A stretch of 64,000 nt of DNA from Akkermansiaceae bacterium UBA4589 (GCA_002387565.1 DGJT01000018.1:1-64000), one strand, 5' to 3'; numbered from the stretch's first letter, positions 52,677 to 60,741 are shown. Notes: generated from the sequence alone by a model not told the origin. A program made the numbers and translations.

Positions 52677-54116
52677 ATGAGCGAAACTGAAATTAATTCT
52701 GCAGAGCGCAGTCACGCGATCAAGTTGACTTATTTAGATAAGTCAGTCCAAGCGCCTGTGATGTTTTTATGGATGTCTTCTATTGTTTGGTTAATAGGAG
52801 GCATACTTCTTGGCTTGGTTTATTCTATTAAGCTTTATAGTCCTGACTTTTTAACTAGCAGTTTTCCTGCCTTAGTGACAGGTAGAGTATTTACAGCGCA
52901 TATCAATGTGCTTGTCTATGGTTTTGCACTACAAGCTCTTCTTGGTGTAGCTCTCTGGGTAGGTGTGCGCCTTAGCCAAGCTAAGCTCACGCAATCAGGC
53001 ATGGTAGTGTTCGCCACCTTATTATGGAACTTGGTTTTAACTGGCGGAATCAAAGCTATTTTAGAAGGTAACGGCAAGGGGGTGCTACTCCTTGATATTC
53101 CACAAGGTTATTCAGTAGCTCTTTTAGCTCTCTATATTGTTTTCGTTTTTGGCATTATTGTACGCTTACTTAGTAGTAAAGCGGCGCAAGGTTCAATTGC
53201 TTCGCACTTCTTGGCTTATGGACTCATAGCTTTTCCTTGGATTGCTATTATTGCCTATAATTTAGTCTTTAGTATACCAGGTGCGCACCCACTTATGACA
53301 ACTGCGGTTGCTGAGTGGTTCCAGTCAGCCTTAATTTATATGTTTATTGTGCCAGTAGTAGCGGCAGGTTTACTTTATGTGGCGCCTAGATCTGTCCAGG
53401 GTGTGGCTTCAAATAATTTGCTCATTAAATTGAGTTTCTATGGATTGATTATCTTGGCTCCTTGCTCAGGTTTTGAGCAACTTTTAGGTAGTCCTGTTCC
53501 TTATTTCTTGCCAGCTTTGAGTGCGGCTTGTGGTGTTTTGCTCATTGCGGCTTTGGTAGGAATTTTCTTTGAAGTGTTTGGCACATTGAGTCAGAGCGCT
53601 AAAGAGCTAGCTAATAGACCTTCAGCTCGCTTCCTTTGGTTAGGTGCTGTCTCTGTGCTTGTTTTAGCAGGATTAAAACTCATGCAAACACTGCCATTAA
53701 CCGCTGACCTCTTTCAATTTTCTGGTCTTGACTACTTTGTATGGGTATGGGTGGCATTAGCTGTAGTCGGCATGTCTGTTGCAGGGATTTCTTACTTTGC
53801 TGTACCTAGACTTACAGGTAGAGAATGGGTATCTAAACGAGTCGTTCGTTCTCATTTCTGGACAGGAGCTTATGCCTTAGGAACTTTCTTAATGCTGGGT
53901 TTGCTTATGGCTTATTTCTATGCTATTGCACAACAAAATTGGGAGGTGAAGTGGACTGTCGTTAACCAACAATTCACTCCAGTAGCAATGGTCATTACTA
54001 CTGGTTGGTTCTTTGGATTGTTGTCAACAGTAGCTTATGCCCTTCATTTGTTCATCATGTGGGTTCGTTTAGGTAGATTAGATGAGGAAGGTTTATCTCT
54101 TGAGCAAGCACATTAG
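52677..54116 (+). CDS. CcoN-like haem-copper oxidase subunit I homologue lacking its cofactor ligands
   Basis: A 479-residue, twelve-helix-type membrane protein related to cbb3 oxidase subunit I: GRVFTAHINVLVYGFALQAL (H75) fits the helix II haem segment, and ISYFAVPRLTGREW fits the end of helix X. The catalytic residues are gone. The CuB motif W-Y-G-H reads W214-F-Q-S217, the His pair GPHH reads G265-F-E-Q268, and the haem H-A-H motif of helix X is replaced by a Trp/Val stretch (V355-W-V-W358). Only H75 of the classical ligands remains. It cannot reduce oxygen in the usual way. It is followed by a CcoO-like gene and probably forms a structural or electron-relay module with it. Confidence 0.88.
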   Translation: MSETEINSAERSHAIKLTYLDKSVQAPVMFLWMSSIVWLIGGILLGLVYSIKLYSPDFLTSSFPALVTGRVFTAHINVLVYGFALQALLGVALWVGVRLSQAKLTQSGMVVFATLLWNLVLTGGIKAILEGNGKGVLLLDIPQGYSVALLALYIVFVFGIIVRLLSSKAAQGSIASHFLAYGLIAFPWIAIIAYNLVFSIPGAHPLMTTAVAEWFQSALIYMFIVPVVAAGLLYVAPRSVQGVASNNLLIKLSFYGLIILAPCSGFEQLLGSPVPYFLPALSAACGVLLIAALVGIFFEVFGTLSQSAKELANRPSARFLWLGAVSVLVLAGLKLMQTLPLTADLFQFSGLDYFVWVWVALAVVGMSVAGISYFAVPRLTGREWVSKRVVRSHFWTGAYALGTFLMLGLLMAYFYAIAQQNWEVKWTVVNQQFTPVAMVITTGWFFGLLSTVAYALHLFIMWVRLGRLDEEGLSLEQAH

Positions 54117-54127
54117 TTTTATTCATT

Positions 54128-54805
54128 ATGAAAGTTAGTACTAATATTATTATTTCAGCACTTGTATTCCTTGTTGTTTTTGCAGCAATGATCGCCATCC
54201 CTTATAAATCGATGTCTAGTGCGGCATTACCTAATTTTGACGAAGATGCAGATGAGCGTTCAGATGTTTATAACCCTCTTCGTAGTGGAAGAATTACCGA
54301 TGGTGCTTTAGTTTATGAAGCTAACGGTTGTGCTACTTGTCACACTCAAGTGATTCGTCCAACCAACGCGGGTGCCGATATGTGGCGTAGCGATTGGGCC
54401 GGCTTGGTGAATGATGAAGACCGTGGCGATACTCGTCGTGAGACACATTCATTCGATTACTTAGGTCAAGAAAGAGCTAATATTGGTTTTATGAGAGTAG
54501 GTCCTGATTTAAGTAATGTGGCTCTACGTGTGATTGATTACATTAAAGACACTGACTTAACTCCTGAAATGTACTTGTACTTACAGCTTTATAACGCAAG
54601 AGCTAAAGTAGGAGCAGAGGAGTCAAATTGCCCAACGAATCCTTACCTGTTTGACAAAGTGAAGCGTTACGGAGCTGTGCCGCAAAATGCCTTGCCTATT
54701 GAGGATGAAGAATTTATTTTTGTGCCTAACGAAAAAGCTCAAGCACTAGTTTCTTATTTATTATCACTTAAAAAAGATGATGTAGCTCCAGCAGCTGTTC
54801 AATAA
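54128..54805 (+). CDS. CcoO-like monohaem cytochrome c with Cys in the Met-ligand position
   Basis: A 225-residue protein with an N-terminal membrane anchor (about residues 7-25) and a CcoO-type haem c domain. The haem site is C68-A-T-C71-H72 in GCATCHTQVIRP, the typical CcoO GCxxCHxQxIRP. GPDLSN follows near residue 125. The segment that in CcoO reads ESxMP and gives the axial Met reads E165-S-N-C168-P here (codon TGC), so the haem may be His/Cys ligated. It is spaced 11 bases after the CcoN-like gene and is surely its partner. Confidence 0.88.
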   Translation: MKVSTNIIISALVFLVVFAAMIAIPYKSMSSAALPNFDEDADERSDVYNPLRSGRITDGALVYEANGCATCHTQVIRPTNAGADMWRSDWAGLVNDEDRGDTRRETHSFDYLGQERANIGFMRVGPDLSNVALRVIDYIKDTDLTPEMYLYLQLYNARAKVGAEESNCPTNPYLFDKVKRYGAVPQNALPIEDEEFIFVPNEKAQALVSYLLSLKKDDVAPAAVQ

Positions 54806-54816
54806 TTTTATTTATC

Positions 54817-55542
54817 ATGAGTTCTTCAAAACAAACATCAGAAACACCTAAGCATCAAGTGACGCTAGCTGCATTGCGTGAAGTTGAGGCATCAGCAGAG
54901 CCGCAACCAGTGAGAAGCTATCAAGTACTTATTTTAATGATTATTGCTATTCTTGCAGGTGTAACCTTGGCTTCAGTTAAAGGTTTATTTAACTACAATC
55001 TCAAGGCAGATCCTGCTTATGTGCGTGCTGTAGCTCCAGGAGCTGTAGATCAAGGAGTTCAAACCATAGATGCTTTAGCAGGTTATATGAAGCATGGTGC
55101 TAAGATTTATTCTGCCAAGTGTGGTGGTTGTCACCAGGCTAACGGATTAGGTGATGGAGCCAATTACCCACCACTAGCTAATTCAGAGTGGGTGATAGGT
55201 GAGCCACGCCTAACTGCAATGATTATCCTTAATGGTGTTAAAGGCCCTATTGAGGTGGACGGTAAACTTTGGAATGGTCAAATGCCAGCTCAAGCCGCAG
55301 GCTTAAGTGATAAAGATTTAGCTGGTTTGATGACTTATCTGAGAAATAGTTTTGGTAATGAGACAGGAGATGTTATCAGCATCGCTATGGCTAATGACGC
55401 CAAGACGATTTCTGAGGGTAGAGTGAATATCGGTCAACAATTAACCCAAGAAGAATTGCTCGCAGAGCACAATATACCGTTACAAGGAGAGCCTTTACCT
55501 GCAGACCTTGAAGTAGAGAAAAAATCTTTATTACCCCTTTAA
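54817..55542 (+). CDS. Membrane-anchored monohaem cytochrome c
   Basis: A 241-residue protein with one membrane helix (about residues 36-54) and a periplasmic class I cytochrome c domain: C102-G-G-C105-H106, with a likely Met ligand in WNGQMPAQ. In position it takes the place of CcoP but has one haem rather than two. It probably carries electrons between ActE or the CcoO-like protein and the CuA site of the oxidase encoded next. Whether it is a stable subunit cannot be told. Confidence 0.9.
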   Translation: MSSSKQTSETPKHQVTLAALREVEASAEPQPVRSYQVLILMIIAILAGVTLASVKGLFNYNLKADPAYVRAVAPGAVDQGVQTIDALAGYMKHGAKIYSAKCGGCHQANGLGDGANYPPLANSEWVIGEPRLTAMIILNGVKGPIEVDGKLWNGQMPAQAAGLSDKDLAGLMTYLRNSFGNETGDVISIAMANDAKTISEGRVNIGQQLTQEELLAEHNIPLQGEPLPADLEVEKKSLLPL

Positions 55543-55566
55543 TTTTTTAATTTTAAATTTATATTT

Positions 55567-57414
55567 ATGAGTGACCATAGCGATCATCACGAGGAAAGTT
55601 TCATCAGAAAGTATATATTTTCTGTAGACCATAAAACCATCGGTATTCAGTACGCCCTTGGAGCAATGATATTTTTGCTCTTTGGATTCTATTTAATGAT
55701 GGTTATGCGTTGGAGTATAGCCTACCCACAAGAGCCACTTCCAGAATGGATGACTTGGATTTTTGGTGGTGCTGACTGGAGAGCTTCTTGGTTGCAAGCA
55801 GGTAAGCTTACTGGGGAGACTTACAATATGTTTGGTGCTATGCACGGAACGATCATGGTTTTCTTGGGTGTGGTTCCTCTTGGATTTGGTGCCTTTGGTA
55901 ACTATGTAACACCTTTACAAATTGGTGCTCCTGATATGGCTTTTCCTCGTTTGAATATGGCGAGTTTTTGGTTGTACCTTGCTGGTGGTTTAGTCATGTG
56001 TTTAGGTTTCTTCGAGTGGTTTTCAGACACAGGTGTAGCTAAGTCTGGTTGGACGAATTACCCTCCTTTAGCTAACTTTGCTGATCTAGAAGCAGCTAAC
56101 CAATGGCGTTCAGGTCAGACACAATGGCTTTTAGGTCTTGTGCTCTTGATTACATCATCTCTTTTAGGCTCAGTAAACGTGATCACGACTGTGGTCAATT
56201 TACGTGCCAAAGGCTTAACTTGGATGAAACTTCCATTTTTAGTATGGGCTATGCTCGTAACTGCTTTCTTATTACTGCTTGCTTTCCCTCCATTGGAAGT
56301 GGCAGGCATTATGCAACTTGTAGATAGAACAACAGGTTCATCTCTCTTTAGCCCATCAGGTTTATACACTAAAACATTAGGTTTAGTAGATGTTGCGGGT
56401 GGTGGTAGTCCATTACTCTTCCAACACTTGTTCTGGTTCTTAGGTCACCCAGAAGTGTACGTACTTCTTTTGCCAGCTATTGCTTGTGTTGCTGAGATTA
56501 TTCCAGCTAATACACAAAAGCCTCTCTGGGGTTATAGATCAATGGTAGGTGCTGTTATTGTATTAGGTTTTCTTTCATTCATTGTATGGGCTCACCACAT
56601 GTACTTAACAGGTATGGGGCCAGCTGTGTCAGCTTTCTTCCAAACGACAACGGTACTTATTTCGATTCCGTCCGTGATTTTAATATCGGCACTTCTCATA
56701 TCATTATGGGGTGGTTCTATTAGATTTACACCACCGATGATGTGGGCAACAGCCTTCTTACCGATGTTTGGTATTGGTGGTTTGACAGGTTTGCCATTGG
56801 CTTTCAACTTTGCTGATTTACAACTTCATGATACTTACTATGTGATTGGTCACTTCCACTATGTGGTGGCTCCTGGTATTCTTTTTGGTCTGTTTGGTGG
56901 TATTCATCATTGGTATCCAAAGATTACAGGACGTTACATGAGCAAGTTCTTGAACCATTTACACTTTTGGCCATCACTCATCTTTATTAACTGTTTATTC
57001 TTCCCTATGTTAATTCAAGGTTTAGCTGGTTTCCACCGTCGTTGGTATAATGGTGGTGAGGCTTATTTGCCTACCTCTGATGATAGTGAGAATGTTTTTG
57101 CTAACTTAGTTGCTAACTTTATTGAGCTTAATGAGTTCATGTCAATTTCAGCTTGGTTATTAGGGATTGCTCAAATTCCATTTATCATCAATGTATTTCT
57201 CTCTATCTGGAAGGGCAAGAAAGTTGAAAATGATAACCCATGGGATTGTACCACACTTGAATGGGCAACACCAACGCCTCCAGGGCATGGTAACTTTACC
57301 TTTGAGCCTACTATTTATCGTGAGCCTTATCAGTATGAACCTACTGACGAGGGGAATATTGCACTCGTTCAATGGGAAAAAGACGAAGAAACTCCCGAAG
57401 ATTCAAAAGCTTAA
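55567..57414 (+). CDS. coxA: Cytochrome c oxidase subunit I (A1-type), K-channel Lys replaced by Leu
   Basis: Catalytic subunit of an aa3-type oxidase. All metal ligands are present: H93 (haem a), H294 and cross-linked Y298 in GHPEVY, H343-H344 (CuB), H429 (haem a3) and H431 (haem a). The D channel is intact with D123 (APDMAFPR), N112, N130 and E296. The K channel is not: where A-type enzymes read IPTGIKVF, this one reads I367-P-S-V-I-L-I-S, putting Leu372 in place of the Lys. At 615 residues it is otherwise normal. Confidence 0.95.
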   Translation: MSDHSDHHEESFIRKYIFSVDHKTIGIQYALGAMIFLLFGFYLMMVMRWSIAYPQEPLPEWMTWIFGGADWRASWLQAGKLTGETYNMFGAMHGTIMVFLGVVPLGFGAFGNYVTPLQIGAPDMAFPRLNMASFWLYLAGGLVMCLGFFEWFSDTGVAKSGWTNYPPLANFADLEAANQWRSGQTQWLLGLVLLITSSLLGSVNVITTVVNLRAKGLTWMKLPFLVWAMLVTAFLLLLAFPPLEVAGIMQLVDRTTGSSLFSPSGLYTKTLGLVDVAGGGSPLLFQHLFWFLGHPEVYVLLLPAIACVAEIIPANTQKPLWGYRSMVGAVIVLGFLSFIVWAHHMYLTGMGPAVSAFFQTTTVLISIPSVILISALLISLWGGSIRFTPPMMWATAFLPMFGIGGLTGLPLAFNFADLQLHDTYYVIGHFHYVVAPGILFGLFGGIHHWYPKITGRYMSKFLNHLHFWPSLIFINCLFFPMLIQGLAGFHRRWYNGGEAYLPTSDDSENVFANLVANFIELNEFMSISAWLLGIAQIPFIINVFLSIWKGKKVENDNPWDCTTLEWATPTPPGHGNFTFEPTIYREPYQYEPTDEGNIALVQWEKDEETPEDSKA

Positions 57415-57448
57415 GCCTGATTTAACCACTTTGTATTAAAAGATTATT

Positions 57449-59059
57449 ATGGAAATACCTTATTTAGTCGAAGCACGTAAAGATACGGGCTTGTTCAACT
57501 CTAAAATTGCTATCTGGCTCTTTTTAGCCTCAGAGGTGATGCTCTTTGGTGGCTTATTCTCTAGTTATATTTTCTTGAGAATTTATGCCGACTACCCATG
57601 GCCAGAACGTTCATTACCTATTCTTCCAGGTTACATTAACACTTTTGTACTTATTGGGTCATCGATTACAGTCGTATTTGCTTGGGCAGCCTTAAAACTA
57701 CGCAAGTATGGTTGGTTCCAATTATGGATTGGTATTACTATTGCTTGTGCAGCTCTATTTATGGCTCTCAAAGGTATAGAGTATAATGTGAAATTTAATC
57801 ACCAAGCTGCGCAACATTTAGATGGTACTATCGTAGAAGGTCACTTGAGCTATGCTAAGCTCAAGGATGGCATTGTGAAGTACCCTGAGCACAAGAAAGC
57901 CAAAGCAGGGCATGGGGATAGTCATGACAGCCATGATAAGGCTAAAGACTCTCATGCGGCTCCTAGTGGCTACGAAAAAATCCCAGCTAATGTGATTAAC
58001 TTTTCTACGAATGAGCTTAGTATTAACCTTAAAACTTACGTAGAGAACAAAAAGAGAATTAAATTCCTCAATGATCAAGCAGCAGAACAGAAGCAAGAAT
58101 TAGTTTCTGTTGAAACAGGTGAGCCGCTCACGCTTGAGTTATTGGATAAAGCAAGAAAAGACTACCGTGCTAATTTTGCTCATAATGAAGATTTGCAAGC
58201 TAAGTGGTTGCGCGAGGCATGGGACAAAGCACGCGAGAAAGATAGCGAAAGCCCTAATTGGAAATTAGCTAGAACTCTCAAAGTAGAGCCAAATCCAGCT
58301 GACCCTGAGCTAAAAACTGTAGTCAACACCCTCAAGTTCAAAACTAAAAGTGGTGATCCAGTAGTCTTTCGCTTTAAGCCTACAGAGGTCAGAGAATACC
58401 CAGAGTCAGCTATCCTTAAGGGTGGTGTCGCTCTTAGTGGTAAGCTACTTAGAAGTCCGCTCATCCTTCATGTTGATGGTTTAGACTTTAGAGCACTTGC
58501 TACTGCTGCTGAGGCACTAGGCAAAGAGCCAATGGAAGAAATTGAGAAAAGCTGGATTATTCAAAATAACCCAGATATTGCCAAAATCTGGCATGCTCAC
58601 CTCAAAGACATCGAGAAGCTTACCAAGCATTTAGAAGAGAGAGGCCAAGAGCCTAACGAGGTTGATTTATACCGCCTCAACTGGAAAGAAATCGTGGCTT
58701 ACCTCGAGGGAACTTCCCCTAATGATATTAAAGACAGCCTTGTAGAAAAATTCAAAGGCCCAGATTATTACAAGCGTCATTTCCCAGAAGTCACACTCGA
58801 GCGTAATCAGATTCATTTTGAGTCTAAATTCACTCCACGTTGGAATAACTTCTATGCGATTTATTTCATCATTACAGGTTTACATGGCTTGCACGTGATT
58901 GGTGGCGCGATTGTACTCTTCTATTTTGGCTTTAGAAGTAGAAAAATGTACGAATCGAATCCAACATGGCTGACAAACCGTGTAGAGGTGGCTGGTTTAT
59001 TCTGGCACTTTGTTGATTTGGTCTGGATTTTCTTATTCCCAGTACTTTACCTCATGTAA
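57449..59059 (+). CDS. coxC: Cytochrome c oxidase subunit III with a ~340-residue insertion
   Basis: Five-helix form of oxidase subunit III. Helices are near residues 18-43, 63-83 and 90-112 (ending LKGIEYN), then 466-496 (the family motif FIITGLHGLHVIGG) and 514-536. Between LKGIEYN and the fourth helix lies a hydrophilic stretch of about 340 residues, where 20-30 are usual. It starts His-rich (HGDSHDSHDKAKDSHA near 155-169) and continues as a helical, charged domain with no motif I recognise. Standard topology puts it in the periplasm. Confidence 0.92.
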   Translation: MEIPYLVEARKDTGLFNSKIAIWLFLASEVMLFGGLFSSYIFLRIYADYPWPERSLPILPGYINTFVLIGSSITVVFAWAALKLRKYGWFQLWIGITIACAALFMALKGIEYNVKFNHQAAQHLDGTIVEGHLSYAKLKDGIVKYPEHKKAKAGHGDSHDSHDKAKDSHAAPSGYEKIPANVINFSTNELSINLKTYVENKKRIKFLNDQAAEQKQELVSVETGEPLTLELLDKARKDYRANFAHNEDLQAKWLREAWDKAREKDSESPNWKLARTLKVEPNPADPELKTVVNTLKFKTKSGDPVVFRFKPTEVREYPESAILKGGVALSGKLLRSPLILHVDGLDFRALATAAEALGKEPMEEIEKSWIIQNNPDIAKIWHAHLKDIEKLTKHLEERGQEPNEVDLYRLNWKEIVAYLEGTSPNDIKDSLVEKFKGPDYYKRHFPEVTLERNQIHFESKFTPRWNNFYAIYFIITGLHGLHVIGGAIVLFYFGFRSRKMYESNPTWLTNRVEVAGLFWHFVDLVWIFLFPVLYLM

Positions 59060-59101
59060 TTTTTTTTTAACTTTTCTATTCACACTTAAATTTTATTTAT
59101 T

Positions 59102-59443
59102 ATGGCAGGAGATTCTCCACAAGAAATCATGAAAGCAGTTAAGTTTTACTGCATTATTGGAGCATGTTTATTTGGCTGTACAGTATTAACTGTATCAGTA
59201 GCAACGGTTGAGTTTTTTGATAGAGGTGCCCGTGGTTTTGATACCTTTGATATGGTATTAGGTCTACTGATTGCGACTTGCAAAGCAACGTTAGTAGCCG
59301 CTATCTTTATGCACCTTAATCACGAGAAAAAAATGATTCATTGGATCTTTTTTGGCTCGCTCGTGATGGCTCTTATCGGCTTTCTTATTTTCTATCTCGC
59401 TTTCTGGGACCCTATTAGTTTCGAAGGTTTTTACCTTGGTTAA
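59102..59443 (+). CDS. coxD: Cytochrome c oxidase subunit IV
   Basis: Three-helix bacterial subunit IV (COX4_pro type) of 113 residues. The signature is the second-helix segment CKATLVAAIFMHLNHEKKM, close to the family KxxLVxxxFMHL. It stabilises the oxidase core and has no cofactor. It stands between subunit III and two very small membrane proteins, before subunit II. Confidence 0.92.
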   Translation: MAGDSPQEIMKAVKFYCIIGACLFGCTVLTVSVATVEFFDRGARGFDTFDMVLGLLIATCKATLVAAIFMHLNHEKKMIHWIFFGSLVMALIGFLIFYLAFWDPISFEGFYLG

Positions 59444-59460
59444 TTTCACTTATAAACATC

Positions 59461-59652
59461 ATGTCGCTCAAAGAATTTCATCTTATTTTTATCAGTATCG
59501 TTAGTTTGCTTTTTTTAGGGCTGACTATTTATGCTGTCTTCAATGAATTTCACATAGTAGCGACAGCTTTCTTTGCGCTTTTAACGTTAGTCACACCATA
59601 CTACGGCTGGAAATTCCGTAGTAAAATTCAAAAAATTGAATCACAATTCTAA
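59461..59652 (+). CDS. Two-helix small membrane protein of the oxidase operon
   Basis: A 63-residue protein with two hydrophobic helices (about residues 8-26 and 29-47) and a basic C-terminus (KFRSKIQKIESQF). It has no recognisable motif. It lies between coxD and the next tiny gene with normal operon spacing, so it is likely a small subunit or assembly factor of the oxidase or supercomplex. Confidence 0.7.
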   Translation: MSLKEFHLIFISIVSLLFLGLTIYAVFNEFHIVATAFFALLTLVTPYYGWKFRSKIQKIESQF

Positions 59653-59656
59653 AATT

Positions 59657-59836
59657 ATGTTATCATCATTAATAGCTTGTAGTGTCTGTATTGGAAGAGG
59701 TCCTGATCAACAGGATTCTATTGCTATGGGTTGGGCAATTTTGTTTATGATTGTGCTCACCTTACCTCTTTTAAGCTCCATTGTTTTCTTCATGGTGCGC
59801 ATGGCTCGTAATGCCAAATTACATGAGCAAAACTAA
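59657..59836 (+). CDS. Small membrane protein with CxxC motif
   Basis: A 59-residue protein: MLSSLIACSVCIGRGPDQ, then one strong membrane helix (about residues 27-48) and a basic end. I chose the ATG at 59657, five bases after the previous stop, because it has the A/T-rich upstream pattern; an ATG at 59636 would overlap the previous gene. The short C-x-x-C near the N-terminus resembles tiny proteins with a CxVCxG stretch that I associate with oxidase clusters in PVC-type bacteria. Possible roles are copper handling or subunit bridging; none is proven. Confidence 0.7.
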   Translation: MLSSLIACSVCIGRGPDQQDSIAMGWAILFMIVLTLPLLSSIVFFMVRMARNAKLHEQN

Positions 59837-59866
59837 TTTTATTACACCACTCTTTTTTCATCAATT

Positions 59867-60598
59867 ATGAACATCAAAGAACTCTTTACTTTCTCTGAAA
59901 ACTACTCTGAACATGGTTTCCAACTAGACCAGTTTATCAACTTTGTTCAGTATTTCATGATCGCTCTTTTTATAGGTTGGTCAATTTTCTTCTTTGTCTG
60001 TCTCTTTAGATTCTGGCACAAGAAAAACCCTAAATCTAACAAAGGTGTTCAAGGCCATGCTTCTTACCATGTTGAAATTGGTGTGATTATTATTGAGGCG
60101 ATTCTCTTACTTGCGTTTGCGTTCCCTCTTTGGAAAGAGCGCTCAGACAGCTTTGAAAAAGTGATGCTCAGCAAACCAGAACGTGTACGTGTGGTAGGTT
60201 GGCAGTTTGGTTGGACTTATCACTACCCTGGTAAAGACGGACTCTTTGGTCGTATTGATGCTCGCCAAATCAGTGGTTCTAATGAACTAGGTATCGACAA
60301 GAACGATCCGAATGGTGCTGATGATTTTACTGCAGCAATCCTTAAAATCCCAGTAGGTATCCCAGCTATTTTACAAGTCACCTCTAAAGACGTGATTCAT
60401 AACTACGCCATCATCCCAATGCGTATCCAACAAGACGCCCTCCCAGGCAAAGACATTCCCATGTGGTTCACACCTATTAAAACCATGGAAACCTACGTCG
60501 TTTGTGGTCAGCTCTGTGGTGAAGGTCATGCGAACATGGTGGGGACTATGGAGGTGATAGAAGAAGAGGAGTATCGTGAATGGTACGCCGCTCAGTAA
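59867..60598 (+). CDS. coxB: Cytochrome c oxidase subunit II (CuA)
   Basis: Electron-entry subunit. Two N-terminal helices (about 28-48 and 70-88) anchor a periplasmic cupredoxin domain. CuA ligands are H178, C213, C217, H221 and M224 (CGQLCGEGHANM). The residue whose carbonyl binds CuA and whose side chain binds Mg is Gln215 rather than the more common Glu. The aromatic entry patch is GWQFGWTYHYPG. There is no fused haem c, so it is aa3 rather than caa3. It is unusual that this gene comes last in the operon. Confidence 0.94.
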   Translation: MNIKELFTFSENYSEHGFQLDQFINFVQYFMIALFIGWSIFFFVCLFRFWHKKNPKSNKGVQGHASYHVEIGVIIIEAILLLAFAFPLWKERSDSFEKVMLSKPERVRVVGWQFGWTYHYPGKDGLFGRIDARQISGSNELGIDKNDPNGADDFTAAILKIPVGIPAILQVTSKDVIHNYAIIPMRIQQDALPGKDIPMWFTPIKTMETYVVCGQLCGEGHANMVGTMEVIEEEEYREWYAAQ

Positions 60599-60606
60599 TT
60601 AGAAGG

Positions 60607-60711
60607 CTCTTTTGGCGATTAAGCGATTTGTCTCAGTCTGTCGCAGTGCTCGAGTAACTCTATTTACACTGTGCTCTGCGGTTCTTCAACAAACCGCTTA
60701 CTCATCCAAAA
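60607..60711. repeat. Hairpin repeat element, copy 1
   Basis: The 421-base gap between coxB and the ClC gene contains no gene and is built of repeats and palindromes. This unit of 105 bases begins nine bases after the coxB stop with CTCTTTTGGCGATT and ends ACTCATCCAAAA. The ends are inverted: TTTTGG with CCAAAA, and further in TAAGCGATTTGT with ACAAACCGCTTA (11 of 12). A second copy of nearly the same length follows the ClC gene. Confidence 0.7.
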
Positions 60712-60713
60712 CC

Positions 60714-60741
60714 GTCAATCAATGAAGATTCATTGATTGAC
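60714..60741. repeat. Perfect 28-base palindrome
   Basis: GTCAATCAATGAA and TTCATTGATTGAC are perfectly complementary over 13 bases around a central GA. No T tract follows, so it is not a classic terminator. It could be a dimeric-protein binding site or a cruciform-forming site. It lies directly after hairpin repeat copy 1. Confidence 0.8.

Noticed and set aside
54817..55542. Dihaem CcoP assignment for the cytochrome after the CcoO-like gene
   Set aside because: Only one CxxCH site is present (C102-G-G-C-H106), so it is a monohaem cytochrome c and not a standard CcoP.
59867..60598. caa3-type assignment of the oxidase
   Set aside because: Subunit II ends soon after the CuA motif and carries no CxxCH, so no haem c is fused; the enzyme is aa3-type with separate cytochromes.
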